Source: Gemmatimonadota bacterium | GTDB lineage: Bacteria > Gemmatimonadota > Gemmatimonadetes > Gemmatimonadales > Gemmatimonadaceae | NCBI GenBank assembly: GCA_027307165.1 | Contig: DAHUXM010000024.1 | Location: 62,001 to 126,000, forward strand | DNA length: 64,000 nt | Direction: 5' to 3' | Shown: positions 26,613 through 36,505 of the stretch, piece after piece | Layout of the letters: each line of letters opens with the position of its first letter | Numbering within the stretch: the stretch's first letter is position 1 | The notes under the pieces: generated by a model | What the model saw: only the letters and a program-made list of their open reading frames with translations | What the model was told of the DNA's origin: nothing | The model's database searches: none | Translations under genes and position numbers: made by a program

Positions 26613-27194
26613 TTGCTTGTGACTAAGGTTAGCGAGAATTCCGCATTGTTGCCGAAGAATAAGGACCGATCTTCAGACGTCATAGTTCGTCCCGCCGTAA
26701 GTGCCGATCTCCCTGCGATCGGCCGGCTGGGTGCGCTGCTCGTCCGGATGCATCACGACTTTGATCCGGAACGCTTCATCGCAGCTTCGCCGCGCACCGA
26801 GTCAGGCTACGCTTCGTTCATCGGCACACAACTCGACAATCCGGATGTCATCGTACTCGTTGCAGACAGCGGTGGCGAAGTGCAGGGCTACACGTACGCA
26901 GCGGTCGAGGGATACGACTACATGTCGCTTCGCGGACCTGCGGGCATTCTGCACGACATAGTCGTCGATCCAGCCCATCACAACCGGGGCATCGGCCGCG
27001 CTCTGCTCGACGCCACTCTGACAGCGCTCGGTGAGCGTCACGTAGCGCGAGTGGTGCTCTCGACAGCCACGCAAAACGAGGCGGCGCAGCATCTATTTAC
27101 TCGTTCGGGTTTCCGGCCGACGATGATCAAGATGACGCGCGAGGTTAGAGGTGCTGGTACACAGTCGTCTCCAACGGCCGGAGGGCCACCATGA
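26613..27194 (+). CDS. GNAT-family N-acetyltransferase
   Basis: 193 residues from TTG 26613 (GTG 26619 is in frame and also possible). VIVRPAVSADLPAIGRLGALL opens the fold. GILHDIVVDPAHHNRGIGRALLDAT is the acetyl-CoA-binding motif A (R-G-I-G-R-A), and NEAAQHLFTRSGFRP is the closing motif. The acceptor substrate is unknown. The last codons overlap the PAP2 gene by 4 bases (ATGA), so both are likely cotranscribed. Confidence 0.9.
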   Translation: MLVTKVSENSALLPKNKDRSSDVIVRPAVSADLPAIGRLGALLVRMHHDFDPERFIAASPRTESGYASFIGTQLDNPDVIVLVADSGGEVQGYTYAAVEGYDYMSLRGPAGILHDIVVDPAHHNRGIGRALLDATLTALGERHVARVVLSTATQNEAAQHLFTRSGFRPTMIKMTREVRGAGTQSSPTAGGPP

Positions 27195-27907
27195 CCGCGG
27201 ATCACGCAACACCGCCGAAAAGCGACTCCCACTTCGCACGCCGCCATCCCACCGAATACCTGACCGCGTACGCGATTGCTGGTGCTCTTGCCGTCATCGT
27301 CCTGATCGCGCTCTTCCTCTTCATCGGCCACGAGATCCCGACACATGACGCACTGACGCGCGGCGATGCAGCCATCAACGCGTGGATGGAGTCGCACAAC
27401 ACGGAGCCGGGCGAGACGATCTTCACGTGGGTCAGCTACATCGGTGCCCCCGTGCTCGCGGTAACGGTCGCGATCAGTCTCATCGTGTTCGCACGGCGCC
27501 ATGACTGGTTCCACGTGTGTGCCGTGGCGCTCGTGACCGGCGGCGGCCTTGCGCTGAGCACGATCCTCAAGCTGGTCTTCCATCGTGCGCGGCCGCTTAG
27601 CGCTGCCGAGTTCATGACGCACCCGAGTTACAGCTTTCCGAGCGGGCATGCAATGAACTCGATGATTGCTTACGGCTTCCTGCTGGCACTGCTGCTCGAT
27701 CAGGTACACGAGCGCGGCAGGCGCGTCGCACTCGTTGTAGGTGGCCTCGTCGTCATCGGGGCGATTGGCTTCAGCCGCGTGTATCTGGGCGTGCATTTCC
27801 TTACCGACGTGCTCGGCGGCTGGCTTGCGGGCGCGGCATGGCTGATCGTGGGGATCGGCGGCTATCGTTTTGCGCAGCGCCGCTTCGCGCGCCGGCAGTC
27901 GATGTAG
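27191..27907 (+). CDS. PAP2-family membrane phosphatase
   Basis: 238 residues with about five or six helices. All three phosphatase motifs are present: KLVFHRARP (K-x6-RP), PSGHAM, and SRVYLGVHFLTD (SR-x5-H-x3-D). This is the lipid-phosphatase/phosphotransferase family, acting on phosphatidic acid, phosphatidylglycerol phosphate or undecaprenyl pyrophosphate at the outer face of the inner membrane. It follows the GNAT gene with a 4-base overlap. A GC-rich hairpin (cgccgc/gcggcg, about 27916-27930) lies just after the stop and may terminate transcription. Confidence 0.93.
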   Translation: MTADHATPPKSDSHFARRHPTEYLTAYAIAGALAVIVLIALFLFIGHEIPTHDALTRGDAAINAWMESHNTEPGETIFTWVSYIGAPVLAVTVAISLIVFARRHDWFHVCAVALVTGGGLALSTILKLVFHRARPLSAAEFMTHPSYSFPSGHAMNSMIAYGFLLALLLDQVHERGRRVALVVGGLVVIGAIGFSRVYLGVHFLTDVLGGWLAGAAWLIVGIGGYRFAQRRFARRQSM

Positions 27908-28085
27908 CAGGGACGGCGCCGCTTGGCGGCGTTGGGGCGCGCCGCGAACACTTCGTGCATTTGTTCGTCGGCGCATTCTATCGCCTCGATGCGCCAGCTG
28001 ACAGCTTTCACACAGTGCCAGAGCGACGGCAATGCCGCTGCGCGCCCGTCTATGGATCGTTCACCAGCAGCGCCCGAGACCTCCA

Positions 28086-28688
28086 ATGCGACAGCTTACC
28101 CGCAGAAGCACTCCGTCAATTTCTCGTGCGGTTCGTCGTGCGGTGCTGCTCACCGGCGTGACCGCGGCGGCGTGTGCGCAGCATCCTGATGCTGCGCACG
28201 ACCGGATGACTGGGATGATGCACGGCGGCGCGAGCGACAGCGCCTTCGCGGCCATGCAGCTGCGCGGCGCTGATCGACGTGCCATGGGCGTGGACCAGTA
28301 CACATCCATGCATCGGTTCGACGCACTTCCCGACGGCGGGCGCATCGAACTGCAGCGCGACGTGGACGACCCCGCTGGTGTTGCACAGATTCGGCGGCAC
28401 CTTCGGGAGATCGCGGCCGCGTTCGCGAAGGGTGATTTTCAGACGCCGGCCTTTGTACATGATCAGCAGGTGCCTGGCACCGCGGTGATGGCGGCCAGGC
28501 GCGATGCAATCACTTACAGCGTGCGCGATCTGCCGCGCGGCGGCGAGGTCCGGATTCATACGACGGATCCCGAGGCGCTCGTCGCGGTACACGATTTCAT
28601 CGCCTTTCAGCGCCAGGACCACCGGGCTGGCGGCGCCGCGAGCCCCGACCACCACGAGATGCATCGCATGCAGCCGTCGAAGCCGTAG
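28086..28688 (+). CDS. exported small protein of unknown function
   Basis: 200 residues from ATG 28086 (an earlier in-frame ATG at 28032 adds 18 unlikely residues). A basic N-region is followed by AVLLTGVTAAACAQH, a possible lipoprotein signal with Cys but an imperfect lipobox. The mature part has paired His/Met residues at both ends (HDRMTGMMHGG, HHEMHRMQ) and a central GGRIELQRDVDDPAGVAQIRRHLREIAAAF that resembles a family seen beside metal-handling genes. The His/Met ends suggest copper or other metal binding, as inference only. Confidence 0.6.
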   Translation: MRQLTRRSTPSISRAVRRAVLLTGVTAAACAQHPDAAHDRMTGMMHGGASDSAFAAMQLRGADRRAMGVDQYTSMHRFDALPDGGRIELQRDVDDPAGVAQIRRHLREIAAAFAKGDFQTPAFVHDQQVPGTAVMAARRDAITYSVRDLPRGGEVRIHTTDPEALVAVHDFIAFQRQDHRAGGAASPDHHEMHRMQPSKP

Positions 28689-28749
28689 CAGTGTCCGTCC
28701 ACGCGCGTTAGTGCTGCAATTCGCAGCCGCGCGCTGGTAGCCCGAAGAT

Positions 28750-28977
28750 CTAGGACGCTGAGCGAAGTATGTTATCGAGAACGACGATGGCGTTCCGCAC
28801 CAGCCCGCTTCGCCCGCGGGTTCCTGAACGCAGCACTTAACTCTTCCTGCGACATCGCGAGTACCTCTCTGGCCAGCGTTCACACATCGTTTCCCGCGTT
28901 CACCTCACGCGCAGCGAATGCTGGCTCTGTAGCATCTCTGAAAACTTCACGCTCCACGGACACACGTTCTGGGACGT
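28750..28977 (-). pseudogene. queG: decayed 3' end of queG
   Basis: The minus strand carries the tail of an epoxyqueuosine reductase gene, homologous to the intact queG at 48433-49371. By hand alignment 28822-28977 matches 48519-48674 at roughly three quarters of positions with one 1-base gap. Translation gives QNVCPWSVKFSEM (intact: QEVCPWNVKFSRD), then after a frameshift REVNAGNDV, a stop, TLAREVLAMSQEELSAAFRN, and after a second shift RNAIVVLDN ending at a stop in the equivalent place. The iron-sulfur and catalytic parts are missing. The rest of 28689-29192 shows nothing I can assign. Confidence 0.85.
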
Positions 28978-29192
28978 GTATCCACTCACCCATTTTGAGA
29001 TCGTGCTGGCCACTGGCTCGTTAACCGTGCGTACCGTAACGACGTAGGATCTTGTTGCGCGTGGCAGTGTATTCCGTGCGGCCGGTGGAAGAGTGGGCGG
29101 AACCGTCCCGCGTTTACGCCCACTCGATCGAATCGCCGCTCTCACGATTTGTAGCCTTCGGTAGGCCCGGCGCGAGTCAGTTTCAGTCTCTG

Positions 29193-31580
29193 CTAGGCGC
29201 CCCCAGCGTCCAGTACGGCACTCGTAGACGTTATATCGGTAGCAAGGCCCAACGCATCGCGGAGTCGCGTTCGAGCGCCGACCACATCGAGTTGCTCCGC
29301 ACCGAACGATTTCCTGAGCAGCTCATCGGGAAGGAACTCATCGTACTTGGCCACCATGCAGAATGTGCGTTCCACCCGTTCAGCAATTTGTGTCGCGTTC
29401 CACGGCACTGCGGCACTCTCGATCAAGCTGTCTACCACCGTTGCCGACGCTCCAGGTCCTGCTGCCAGCGTGAGGTGAAAGTCGTTCGGTGTGACCGTCA
29501 CACCACCAGTCTGCATGATGCGGAAGGCCAATGTGCGAACGATCTTCGTGCCGCTCCACGGCAGTAGCGCGAGTTTGTCACCGCCTAATGGCAAAAGCGT
29601 TGGTCCAGAGGTGATCCCCAATGTGCGCGCAAAATGTCTGGCGGTGCCAAGTCGAGCAGCAGCCCGTTCAGTGAGGTAGGGATAGACGGTATCCTCGTGT
29701 AACACGCGGCGCATCCGTTCCACGATCCGGTCGTGAATCGAGGGGCCTGCGGCACCCGTAAAGTGGGTTCTGAGACCTCCCATCACGCGCCGGACTACAA
29801 GGACGCGCTGCTCTGCAACGACATCGACGACCTCCCATATCCGCCCCGCTAGAGCGAACCGTTCGCCCGGCGGGACCGGGCTTTCGATGGTGCCAATGTC
29901 GCGTGTCCCGTCCTTGACGGACCACTCTGTTGTATCCCGGAAGGTGGCGAGAAATCGGAAATTACGAACGACTTTCTCCCCTGCCAATCCGAGAATGAGA
30001 CCGCCCGTTTCCGTAAGCTCGAGATGGTCGATCTCAAGCAAGTGGCGCAGGAGTGCGCGGAAATCGTCCTGCAAGATGTGCGCGAAGGGGGCGAGTGTCA
30101 GCACTCTCTCCGCGAGCTGTGGAGGCGTGAGTTCGCCGGCTGCCCCCGCGATACTCATCGTCTGGTGGTAAAGCAGGCTTCCGGGCAAATGAGCCCGACT
30201 CAGCGGCTCGATCCATCTTTCTTGCGCGTAGAGCTGAATGACGGCGATCGCTTGCAGGAGTTCCCACGGGATCTGCTCCAACGAGGAAGCGACCGTGTCA
30301 TCATCGGTCTCGCGAAGCAGAAAGAACATCTCCGCCCGCTGTCCGCGACGTCCGGTCCGGCCGAGCCGCTGAAGGAAGCTCGCGACCGAGACAGTGGGTC
30401 CTAGTTGCAGAACACGATCGAGTTGTCCTAGATCAATGCCCAACTCCAGAGTGACGGTCGCCGCCGTGCAGGCGGGTTCCTCGCCGTCCCGCATGGCTGA
30501 CTCGGCCGCTTCTCGCAACGCCGCCGCGATGCTTCCGTGATGAACAAAGTAGATGTCAGGAGCGTGTTCTCGCTCCGCGAGTCGCCGGAGTCCCGTGATT
30601 ATCTCTTCCGCATCACCACGCGTGTTCGTGAAGATCAGGCTCTTCCGCTTCTGAGTCGCCTCAAAGGCGGCATGAAACAGATCCGCTTGGCGTGTGATCA
30701 GTTTGTCCGCAACAGCGAATCCGTTGTCGGCGGTGCCGGGACCTGCAAATGCGTCGTTGGCCAATGCGCCAGGCTGAACGCTGGACTCCGCGAACGTGAG
30801 TTCGTGCCGCACCGTCCTTTCGGGCTTCACCATGAAATGATCGACGAGAAGAAAGACTGTGCGACCGCCCGTTTCCGCGATCACCTCAACGCCACGTCGC
30901 GACACGCCGTCGAGCCAGCCAGCCGCTTCAGCGTAATCCCCGAGTGTCGCGGAGAGCCCGATACGGCGAGGCAGCCGTGTAGCGTCCAATGCGTACCGCG
31001 CGAGTCGATCAAGTAATGCGAGCACCTGCCCGCCGCGGTCGGATGCCATGAAAGCGTGCACCTCGTCGATGACTATCCAGCGAAGATCTCCGAAGAGCCG
31101 CATCAGCTCCGCACCGCGGTTGAGCAGCAGTCCTTCGAGCGCCTCGGGCGTGATCTGCAGGATGCCGCTCGGCTTCTTGAGTAGTGCGTGCTTCCGGCTC
31201 GCCGAGATGTCGCCGTGCCAGGCTGTTACGGCGATATCCGCCGCTACACACAGATCGCCAAGCCGAAGAAACTGGTCATTGATCAGCGCCTTTAGCGGAC
31301 CGATATAGAGCGCACCAACGGTAGAGGACGGATCTTCATAAAGCTGTGTCAGTATGGGCAGGAACGCCGCTTCTGTCTTACCGCTCGCCGTCCCTGATGC
31401 GAGGAGGAGATGCCGGTCAGTGTCGAAAGCCGCCGCTGCCGCGCGGACCTGGATTTCGCGCAACTCCGACCAGTCGTGCTTCCAGATGAACTCCTGGATG
31501 AATGGCGCAAGTCGATTGAACGCATCCGATGCGCGCTCAGTTGATGGTTCTGGCGATGGGGACGCAACCTGATCGGGCAT
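29193..31580 (-). CDS. Lhr/BrxHI-like superfamily 2 DNA helicase
   Basis: 795 residues from ATG 31580 (open 25 codons further up). Helicase motifs: Q-like REIQVRAAAAAF, motif I ASGTASGKTE (61-70), DEVH box in WIVIDEVHAF, SAT in GLSATLGD, motif IV region KSLIFTNTRGDAEEI, and motif VI QRLGRTGRRGQ. After the two RecA domains come a winged-helix part and a beta-rich C-terminal region (GERFALAGRIWEVVDVVAEQ), as in Lhr and the BrxHI helicase of type 2 BREX. It lies 22 bases downstream of the DUF2791 ATPase and is the last gene of the three-gene module. Predicted role: ATP-driven 3'-5' DNA or RNA-DNA unwinding. Confidence 0.88.
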   Translation of the reverse strand: MPDQVASPSPEPSTERASDAFNRLAPFIQEFIWKHDWSELREIQVRAAAAAFDTDRHLLLASGTASGKTEAAFLPILTQLYEDPSSTVGALYIGPLKALINDQFLRLGDLCVAADIAVTAWHGDISASRKHALLKKPSGILQITPEALEGLLLNRGAELMRLFGDLRWIVIDEVHAFMASDRGGQVLALLDRLARYALDATRLPRRIGLSATLGDYAEAAGWLDGVSRRGVEVIAETGGRTVFLLVDHFMVKPERTVRHELTFAESSVQPGALANDAFAGPGTADNGFAVADKLITRQADLFHAAFEATQKRKSLIFTNTRGDAEEIITGLRRLAEREHAPDIYFVHHGSIAAALREAAESAMRDGEEPACTAATVTLELGIDLGQLDRVLQLGPTVSVASFLQRLGRTGRRGQRAEMFFLLRETDDDTVASSLEQIPWELLQAIAVIQLYAQERWIEPLSRAHLPGSLLYHQTMSIAGAAGELTPPQLAERVLTLAPFAHILQDDFRALLRHLLEIDHLELTETGGLILGLAGEKVVRNFRFLATFRDTTEWSVKDGTRDIGTIESPVPPGERFALAGRIWEVVDVVAEQRVLVVRRVMGGLRTHFTGAAGPSIHDRIVERMRRVLHEDTVYPYLTERAAARLGTARHFARTLGITSGPTLLPLGGDKLALLPWSGTKIVRTLAFRIMQTGGVTVTPNDFHLTLAAGPGASATVVDSLIESAAVPWNATQIAERVERTFCMVAKYDEFLPDELLRKSFGAEQLDVVGARTRLRDALGLATDITSTSAVLDAGGA

Positions 31581-31602
31581 CGAGCGCAAAACTCCTTTGA
31601 TC

Positions 31603-33018
31603 CTATAGCGTGAAGGCTTTGAATTTGGTGTCGATCCCGGTACTGGTAACGGCATTGTCAGCCGGTTGAGCTGCAGGCTCTACCTCATCTTCAGTAGCTA
31701 CCGCGTCCAGGTCAGGACCAGCGGCAGTCGGTTGGAACGAGCCGCCGTGCATCAGTGCATCAAACCCAACTTCGGGGTTTTGTTGCAGCAGGTTGAGGAT
31801 GGCGATGAAGTCGCGAATTACTTCGCGCGGCGTTGTGAATCGTGTGGCACCCAGGCGATTGAGCGTTTCTTCCATGAACGCTTTGAGCTGGTCGTCCGTG
31901 ACACGCTCCGGGTAGCCATGAAATGCGGCATGGAGATAACGGAGGCGCTGAAGCAGGACGAAGATTTCCTCGAAGGAGAGAGTCTCGAGCTTGATCACAG
32001 TGGCACTCACGTCGCGGAGTCCAGCGCGCGCTGCGAACCGGCTCTCTTGAAGGCGCGTGCGAAGTGCGTCGTACGAGAACAGTCCTCGGCGGGTATCCTC
32101 AACCATCTGCGGCGTTGCTCCGAAGAGTACCCCGATATTCTGCGCCTTGCCTTGGAGGCAATCATTGAGGATTGCCAGGAGCTTCTCATAGTTCGCAAGC
32201 CTGGCTTGCGTGTGGCTGATCTTATACAGATTCACCGCCTCGTCGATGATGACAATCAGTCCCCGGTATCCGATGGTGGTAACGAAACTCGCGAGGAGCT
32301 TTACGTAGTCGTACCACGTGTCATCGTCAATCATCACCCGAACGCAACCACCGAGCGCCTCGCGTGCCTCGGTCTTCGTCGCGTATTCCCCGCGGAGCCA
32401 CCGCAATGCTGCGACCTTCTTTTTCTCGTCCTGTTCGATGTAACCGCGCCAGTAAGTGGCAATCACCTGGGCGAAGTCAAATCCGTGGACTAGGCCTTCC
32501 ATCGAATTCACTGCCTCGATGATTTTGACTTCGACCGATTCTGCGAACGCAGCGTCACCGGCCGATAATTTCTGCTCGCGCATGACGTCGGCCTGGACTC
32601 CCGAAATCCACTTTTCCAGAATCGTTGCAAATGCACCGCCGTCCGGTCGGGTCTTTGTCGCCATATTTTTTGCGAGCTCGCGGTAGGTGGCGAGACCCTG
32701 ACCTTGTGTGCCTGTAAGGCGTCGCTCCGGCGTGAGATCGGCATCCATCACGACGTAGCTCCGCTCGAGCGCGTAGTTCCGCGCGAGCTGGAGCAGAAAG
32801 CTCTTTCCAGATCCAAAGGGCCCGGAGATTATGCGGAAAGCCGCCCCTCCATCTCCGACGTTGTCTAGATCTGTAACGATGGCCCCAATCTCCTCCTTCC
32901 GGCCAACTGCGAGATGCTCGATGCCGGTGCGCGGAGTGACGCCGGCGGCGACCGAATTCATAACTGCGGTGAGAATCCGCCGAGGGATTTTCGGTGGGTT
33001 GGTGTCAGAAGGTGTCAT
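31603..33018 (-). CDS. BrxD-like DUF2791 P-loop ATPase
   Basis: 471 residues. IPRRILTAVMNSVAAGVTPRTGIEHLAVGR is the characteristic opening of the DUF2791 (BREX BrxD-type) ATPases. Walker A is GPFGSGKS (66-73). Walker B is LIVIIDEAVNLYKI near 255-268. A sensor-like FGATPQMVEDTRRGLFSYDALRTRL segment follows. The C-terminal ~50 residues are acidic and low-complexity, ending KFKAFTL. It sits between the TerB-type membrane protein (90-base gap) and the helicase. In type 2 BREX a BrxD protein also neighbours a Lhr-like helicase. No PglX, PglZ, PglY or PglW homologue occurs in the window. Confidence 0.88.
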   Translation of the reverse strand: MTPSDTNPPKIPRRILTAVMNSVAAGVTPRTGIEHLAVGRKEEIGAIVTDLDNVGDGGAAFRIISGPFGSGKSFLLQLARNYALERSYVVMDADLTPERRLTGTQGQGLATYRELAKNMATKTRPDGGAFATILEKWISGVQADVMREQKLSAGDAAFAESVEVKIIEAVNSMEGLVHGFDFAQVIATYWRGYIEQDEKKKVAALRWLRGEYATKTEAREALGGCVRVMIDDDTWYDYVKLLASFVTTIGYRGLIVIIDEAVNLYKISHTQARLANYEKLLAILNDCLQGKAQNIGVLFGATPQMVEDTRRGLFSYDALRTRLQESRFAARAGLRDVSATVIKLETLSFEEIFVLLQRLRYLHAAFHGYPERVTDDQLKAFMEETLNRLGATRFTTPREVIRDFIAILNLLQQNPEVGFDALMHGGSFQPTAAGPDLDAVATEDEVEPAAQPADNAVTSTGIDTKFKAFTL

Positions 33019-33108
33019 TAGCGGTATGTGAGAAGAGTCATGAACGAGTAACAGATACGAACAGCGGAGGTGCCAGCAATCCAGAGCTCAACCATGCAAT
33101 CCCCCACT

Positions 33109-36045
33109 TTAGCAGGTATCCGCAGCGACGAGTAATGGCATACGGTTTAGCAAGCCATCGACATATGTGCGCGCGTCGTCGAGAATGGTAGGTGGCGTCT
33201 GGTCGGCATCGACGATGATATCACCGAAAGACGACCTAAGCGCGCACTCGTTCAAGCGGTCAAGAAGGAGTAGCGGCGTAGTTGCCTCGGTTGTCGCTAG
33301 ATCGATTAGCGCCTGACTCACCGCGGTTCCGCTCGCGACGATCCCAAGCGCTCGAAGGTCCCCGGGTCCGAATCCATCGTGGTCAAGCGCTGATGCGTTC
33401 CCCCCTTTCGTTTGCGCCTCCATCCCGAAGGGTTGCTGGGCCGTGTGTGCAGATGATGCTACCATGTTCGCGCTGAATCCGTCGAGTGTGCCGTTGAGCA
33501 CCCAGTACACTTCGTCGCGAAAATCTTCCTGAACGACGATGCTATCCTGTTCGGTAACGATGAGCACGTCACCGATGGCGTCTATGGCGCTTTCATTGAT
33601 TGCGTCTACGAGCGGTCTCACGAGTGCGCCGGATGCCGCAGCGGTAATGTCTGACGCAGCCTCGGAAGCCTCCCAGCCGCGTGCAACGAGCGCTGCGACA
33701 AGGGCACGCGCCGGCGGCGTGAGTCGCGCGAAAGCCTTCTGGACAGCCACTAGATCGGTCAGCAACCCGGTTGCGAGATATTCGGCTGGAGCAGAGTTGG
33801 CAACGGCTGGAGGGGGTGCGGAACTTGATTCCGTCGCGCATGCGGCCGTATTTCCGGGCGTAGCTGATGAGCGTGCACTCGCCTGTCCTCCAGCCTTCTT
33901 CTCGCCTTCATCATCAATTCCGTCTAGTAGACGCGCGCGTACGTCCGCAGATTCTCGCGCAAGACGTTCAGCCCGCATCACGTCGATCGTCACTCGTACC
34001 TTCGGCTTCGAAGCGCGGCTGTAGCCCGCGAAATGCGCATCGAGTGCCTTACTCAGCGACGCATCGACATCAACCCCACGGAGCTTTGTGTGGAACTGAC
34101 GTTCAGCGCGGAGGATATTCTCGGTGTATCGAACTGCGCCCCGATACCAGAGGACTGCCGGCAAGGTTGCCACGATCAGCGGCGCCTTGCCAAGAATGAC
34201 CTGCTTCCGCTTCCAGTCGTAAACGGCACCCAGAAATGCCTCTCGCGTGATGACGCGGAGGCCGTTTGCAGTCACCGTATCGTCACGCGGCGTGCGCCCG
34301 TGTCGCGTTCCATACGCGCGGTCGGCTACGATCATCGCATCGCGATACGCATGATCGATCCAGCCGCGACCGTTGACGGGTGTGTTGTACTCGACGTAAA
34401 ATTTGTTCTCGCCCAGCCGTGGATCACCCACAAGCAGCGCAAGCCCGTCTTGGGCCATTTGTGCGTATTCGCCCGCGGCCCAATACGTGTCGGTGATCAC
34501 AAGGGATTCCTCCGCACCTACGCGTGCGCCGAGTCGCACTGCACGCCGAGCAAAGTTCAACGCCGCTTCAGCACCAATTTCTGTCGCGTACAGATCGGTG
34601 ATCCACCGTACGAGATACCAATCGAGCTTTGGGTAGAGTGGGCGGTAGTTTGTCCATACCTGCTCGAGCTGGAGCGCGGCGTCTTCGGCGCCGTTTGCGC
34701 CGATGAGGTGCAGTAGTTCGTAGACATGTACGAAGATGTAGCTGAGGTCCGTCTGCGGTACCTCACCATTCCTAACGGCGTTCCGCCATTTGAAGTAGAA
34801 CTTGAGCTGACCCGGATCCATCTGTGCGTACGTCGAGTAGTATGCCTGGAAAGCGACGAACCTGGCTTGGGGATCTCCTCGATAGGTGGCAAACTTGCGC
34901 GCTACAGTGGAGAACTCGCCACGAACGTTCGCAAGTGATGGCGTCGCGCTCGAGAGGCCACTGCGTGTACCGATGTACGGCGGCGCTGGTGGCACCGCAC
35001 CGCCAGATGTCTGCGTGGATCGTGCAGGCTCATCGAAGCTGATGGCGACACCGAGTGTGCCATACGCGGCAGGCGGACCGTCGATTGCCGAGCGAGCTTG
35101 CACTACCGGCGCTTCTGCCATGCCGTGGGGCGTCGTCGTGCGTGACGCGATTCGCGCTGGCGGGGCGGGGACGGATGGTTCGCGTGCGGCAGTGATTCGC
35201 TGATTGTGCCAACGTCCGACATCGCCACCGAGTTGTCGAATCGCGCCGGTCGCGCTCGCGATCGACGAACAAACTTCCTGCAGCCCTCGACTGCTCACCA
35301 TAGCCGCAAGCGTGATCCAAGGCACAAGTCCACCCGTGGCCGGGCTGGCAATCATCAGTCGAACCCGGACTGGATGTGGAATCGCTCCCGAGAACAGTGC
35401 GATTAGCACCGATAGGACGGCAGCGGCGTTCAGCTCTGCCACGTCTTCATCTACGTCACTCGCCTTTCGCTTGTCGAACACCGTTCGCCCGCCACGCCCG
35501 CGGCGGGGAACTCCTGAGGGGATGTCGTCGCGACGAATCGCCTGTCCGTCAAGGGACCAAACTCCCGCGGCACTCACCGTCAGCGCGACGGAGAAGGTTC
35601 GAATCGACAGAGGCCGACACGTGTTCCAGCGGGCGAGCAATGCGTCAAGTGCCTCGGTGCTCCCCGCGTCAGCGTCTGCGATTACAGTCGCCAGACTTTT
35701 GGAAGCTCGATCGCGCTTGTCGCGGAGTTGTTGTGTCTCGTTTTGCAGTTGCGCTTCCAGGTCCGCGGCGCGCTGCATGGTCCGATGGATCAGCCAGCCG
35801 AACAGCAACAAACCACCAATGCCGCAGATCCATCCGTAGGGGACGATAAATCCGGCAAGCACCAGAATGATCGGCCACCACGGAAATCGCTTGGATTCCG
35901 CGACGCGCTTCGCAACCTCCCTCGCTCGAGCCTCCTCGTCGAAGGGAGCGCAGCGTCGGGCCCTATTCCCTGCGGCTAAGACTTCTGCGAGCACAGAGCG
36001 CCAACCGATTTCTTGGGCTGTATACGGCGGAGGGGACAGCGCCAT
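33109..36045 (-). CDS. TerB_N/TerB_C-type membrane protein
   Basis: 978 residues from ATG 36045. In-frame starts at 36123 and 36171 exist and none has a clear ribosome site. Two adjacent membrane helices (WWPIILVLAGFIVPYGW, ICGIGGLLLFGWLIH, residues ~56-87) are followed by a short coiled coil. From ~375, EFSTVARKFATYRG, FVAFQAYYSTYAQMDPGQLKFYFKWR and FVHVYELLHLIG match the TerB_N helical domain. The C-terminal third (DSIVVQEDFRDEVYWVL) fits TerB_C. TerB-type domains occur in tellurite-resistance and phage-defence systems. It would anchor the ATPase and helicase to the inner membrane. Confidence 0.75.
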   Translation of the reverse strand: MALSPPPYTAQEIGWRSVLAEVLAAGNRARRCAPFDEEARAREVAKRVAESKRFPWWPIILVLAGFIVPYGWICGIGGLLLFGWLIHRTMQRAADLEAQLQNETQQLRDKRDRASKSLATVIADADAGSTEALDALLARWNTCRPLSIRTFSVALTVSAAGVWSLDGQAIRRDDIPSGVPRRGRGGRTVFDKRKASDVDEDVAELNAAAVLSVLIALFSGAIPHPVRVRLMIASPATGGLVPWITLAAMVSSRGLQEVCSSIASATGAIRQLGGDVGRWHNQRITAAREPSVPAPPARIASRTTTPHGMAEAPVVQARSAIDGPPAAYGTLGVAISFDEPARSTQTSGGAVPPAPPYIGTRSGLSSATPSLANVRGEFSTVARKFATYRGDPQARFVAFQAYYSTYAQMDPGQLKFYFKWRNAVRNGEVPQTDLSYIFVHVYELLHLIGANGAEDAALQLEQVWTNYRPLYPKLDWYLVRWITDLYATEIGAEAALNFARRAVRLGARVGAEESLVITDTYWAAGEYAQMAQDGLALLVGDPRLGENKFYVEYNTPVNGRGWIDHAYRDAMIVADRAYGTRHGRTPRDDTVTANGLRVITREAFLGAVYDWKRKQVILGKAPLIVATLPAVLWYRGAVRYTENILRAERQFHTKLRGVDVDASLSKALDAHFAGYSRASKPKVRVTIDVMRAERLARESADVRARLLDGIDDEGEKKAGGQASARSSATPGNTAACATESSSAPPPAVANSAPAEYLATGLLTDLVAVQKAFARLTPPARALVAALVARGWEASEAASDITAAASGALVRPLVDAINESAIDAIGDVLIVTEQDSIVVQEDFRDEVYWVLNGTLDGFSANMVASSAHTAQQPFGMEAQTKGGNASALDHDGFGPGDLRALGIVASGTAVSQALIDLATTEATTPLLLLDRLNECALRSSFGDIIVDADQTPPTILDDARTYVDGLLNRMPLLVAADTC

Positions 36046-36505
36046 CGTGTTCAACGGGTCGAACCGAGACGGAATCGCATACGCAGAATGTCCGATGAAC
36101 AGTCTCCTCCGTCCAGAGCTCATCGCTCGCGTGCCATGGTCGTGTCTGGTCAAATGCAGCCCGGGCAGCACTCGTCGGCGTCCGCCGTTGGATCGCCGTT
36201 GTCACGCTGTAGTCGTGATGGTGACGGGGTTCTCCAGCTCGTCGGAATGCGCACTTCCAGCATTATCGAGCGGAACGGCAGCATTTCGACGCGATCCGCG
36301 TCATCGATCGATGATATCAATGCAATCCGAACTCCTTCCGACCAAGCGGACAGAGTAGGGACGGACTCCGCCCATCCCCCTTCCGCCGCGGCTTCTCGCC
36401 CGTAACCCCTGCGGGAGCTATGTGTCGGCGACGCGCGAAAGGTGGTCACGGTCGGGCGACTTTCCGTATCGTCGGTGCCTAAAAACTAAAGTTGCCCCAA
36501 GGCCG

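Noticed and set aside
28900-29145. Separate 81-residue gene
   Set aside because: Its C-terminal part is the VCPW segment of the queG remnant; the rest shows no family signal.
29193-36045. Complete BREX system
   Set aside because: No PglX/BrxX methyltransferase, PglZ phosphatase, or PglY/PglW homologue is present; only the BrxD-like and BrxHI-like genes match.
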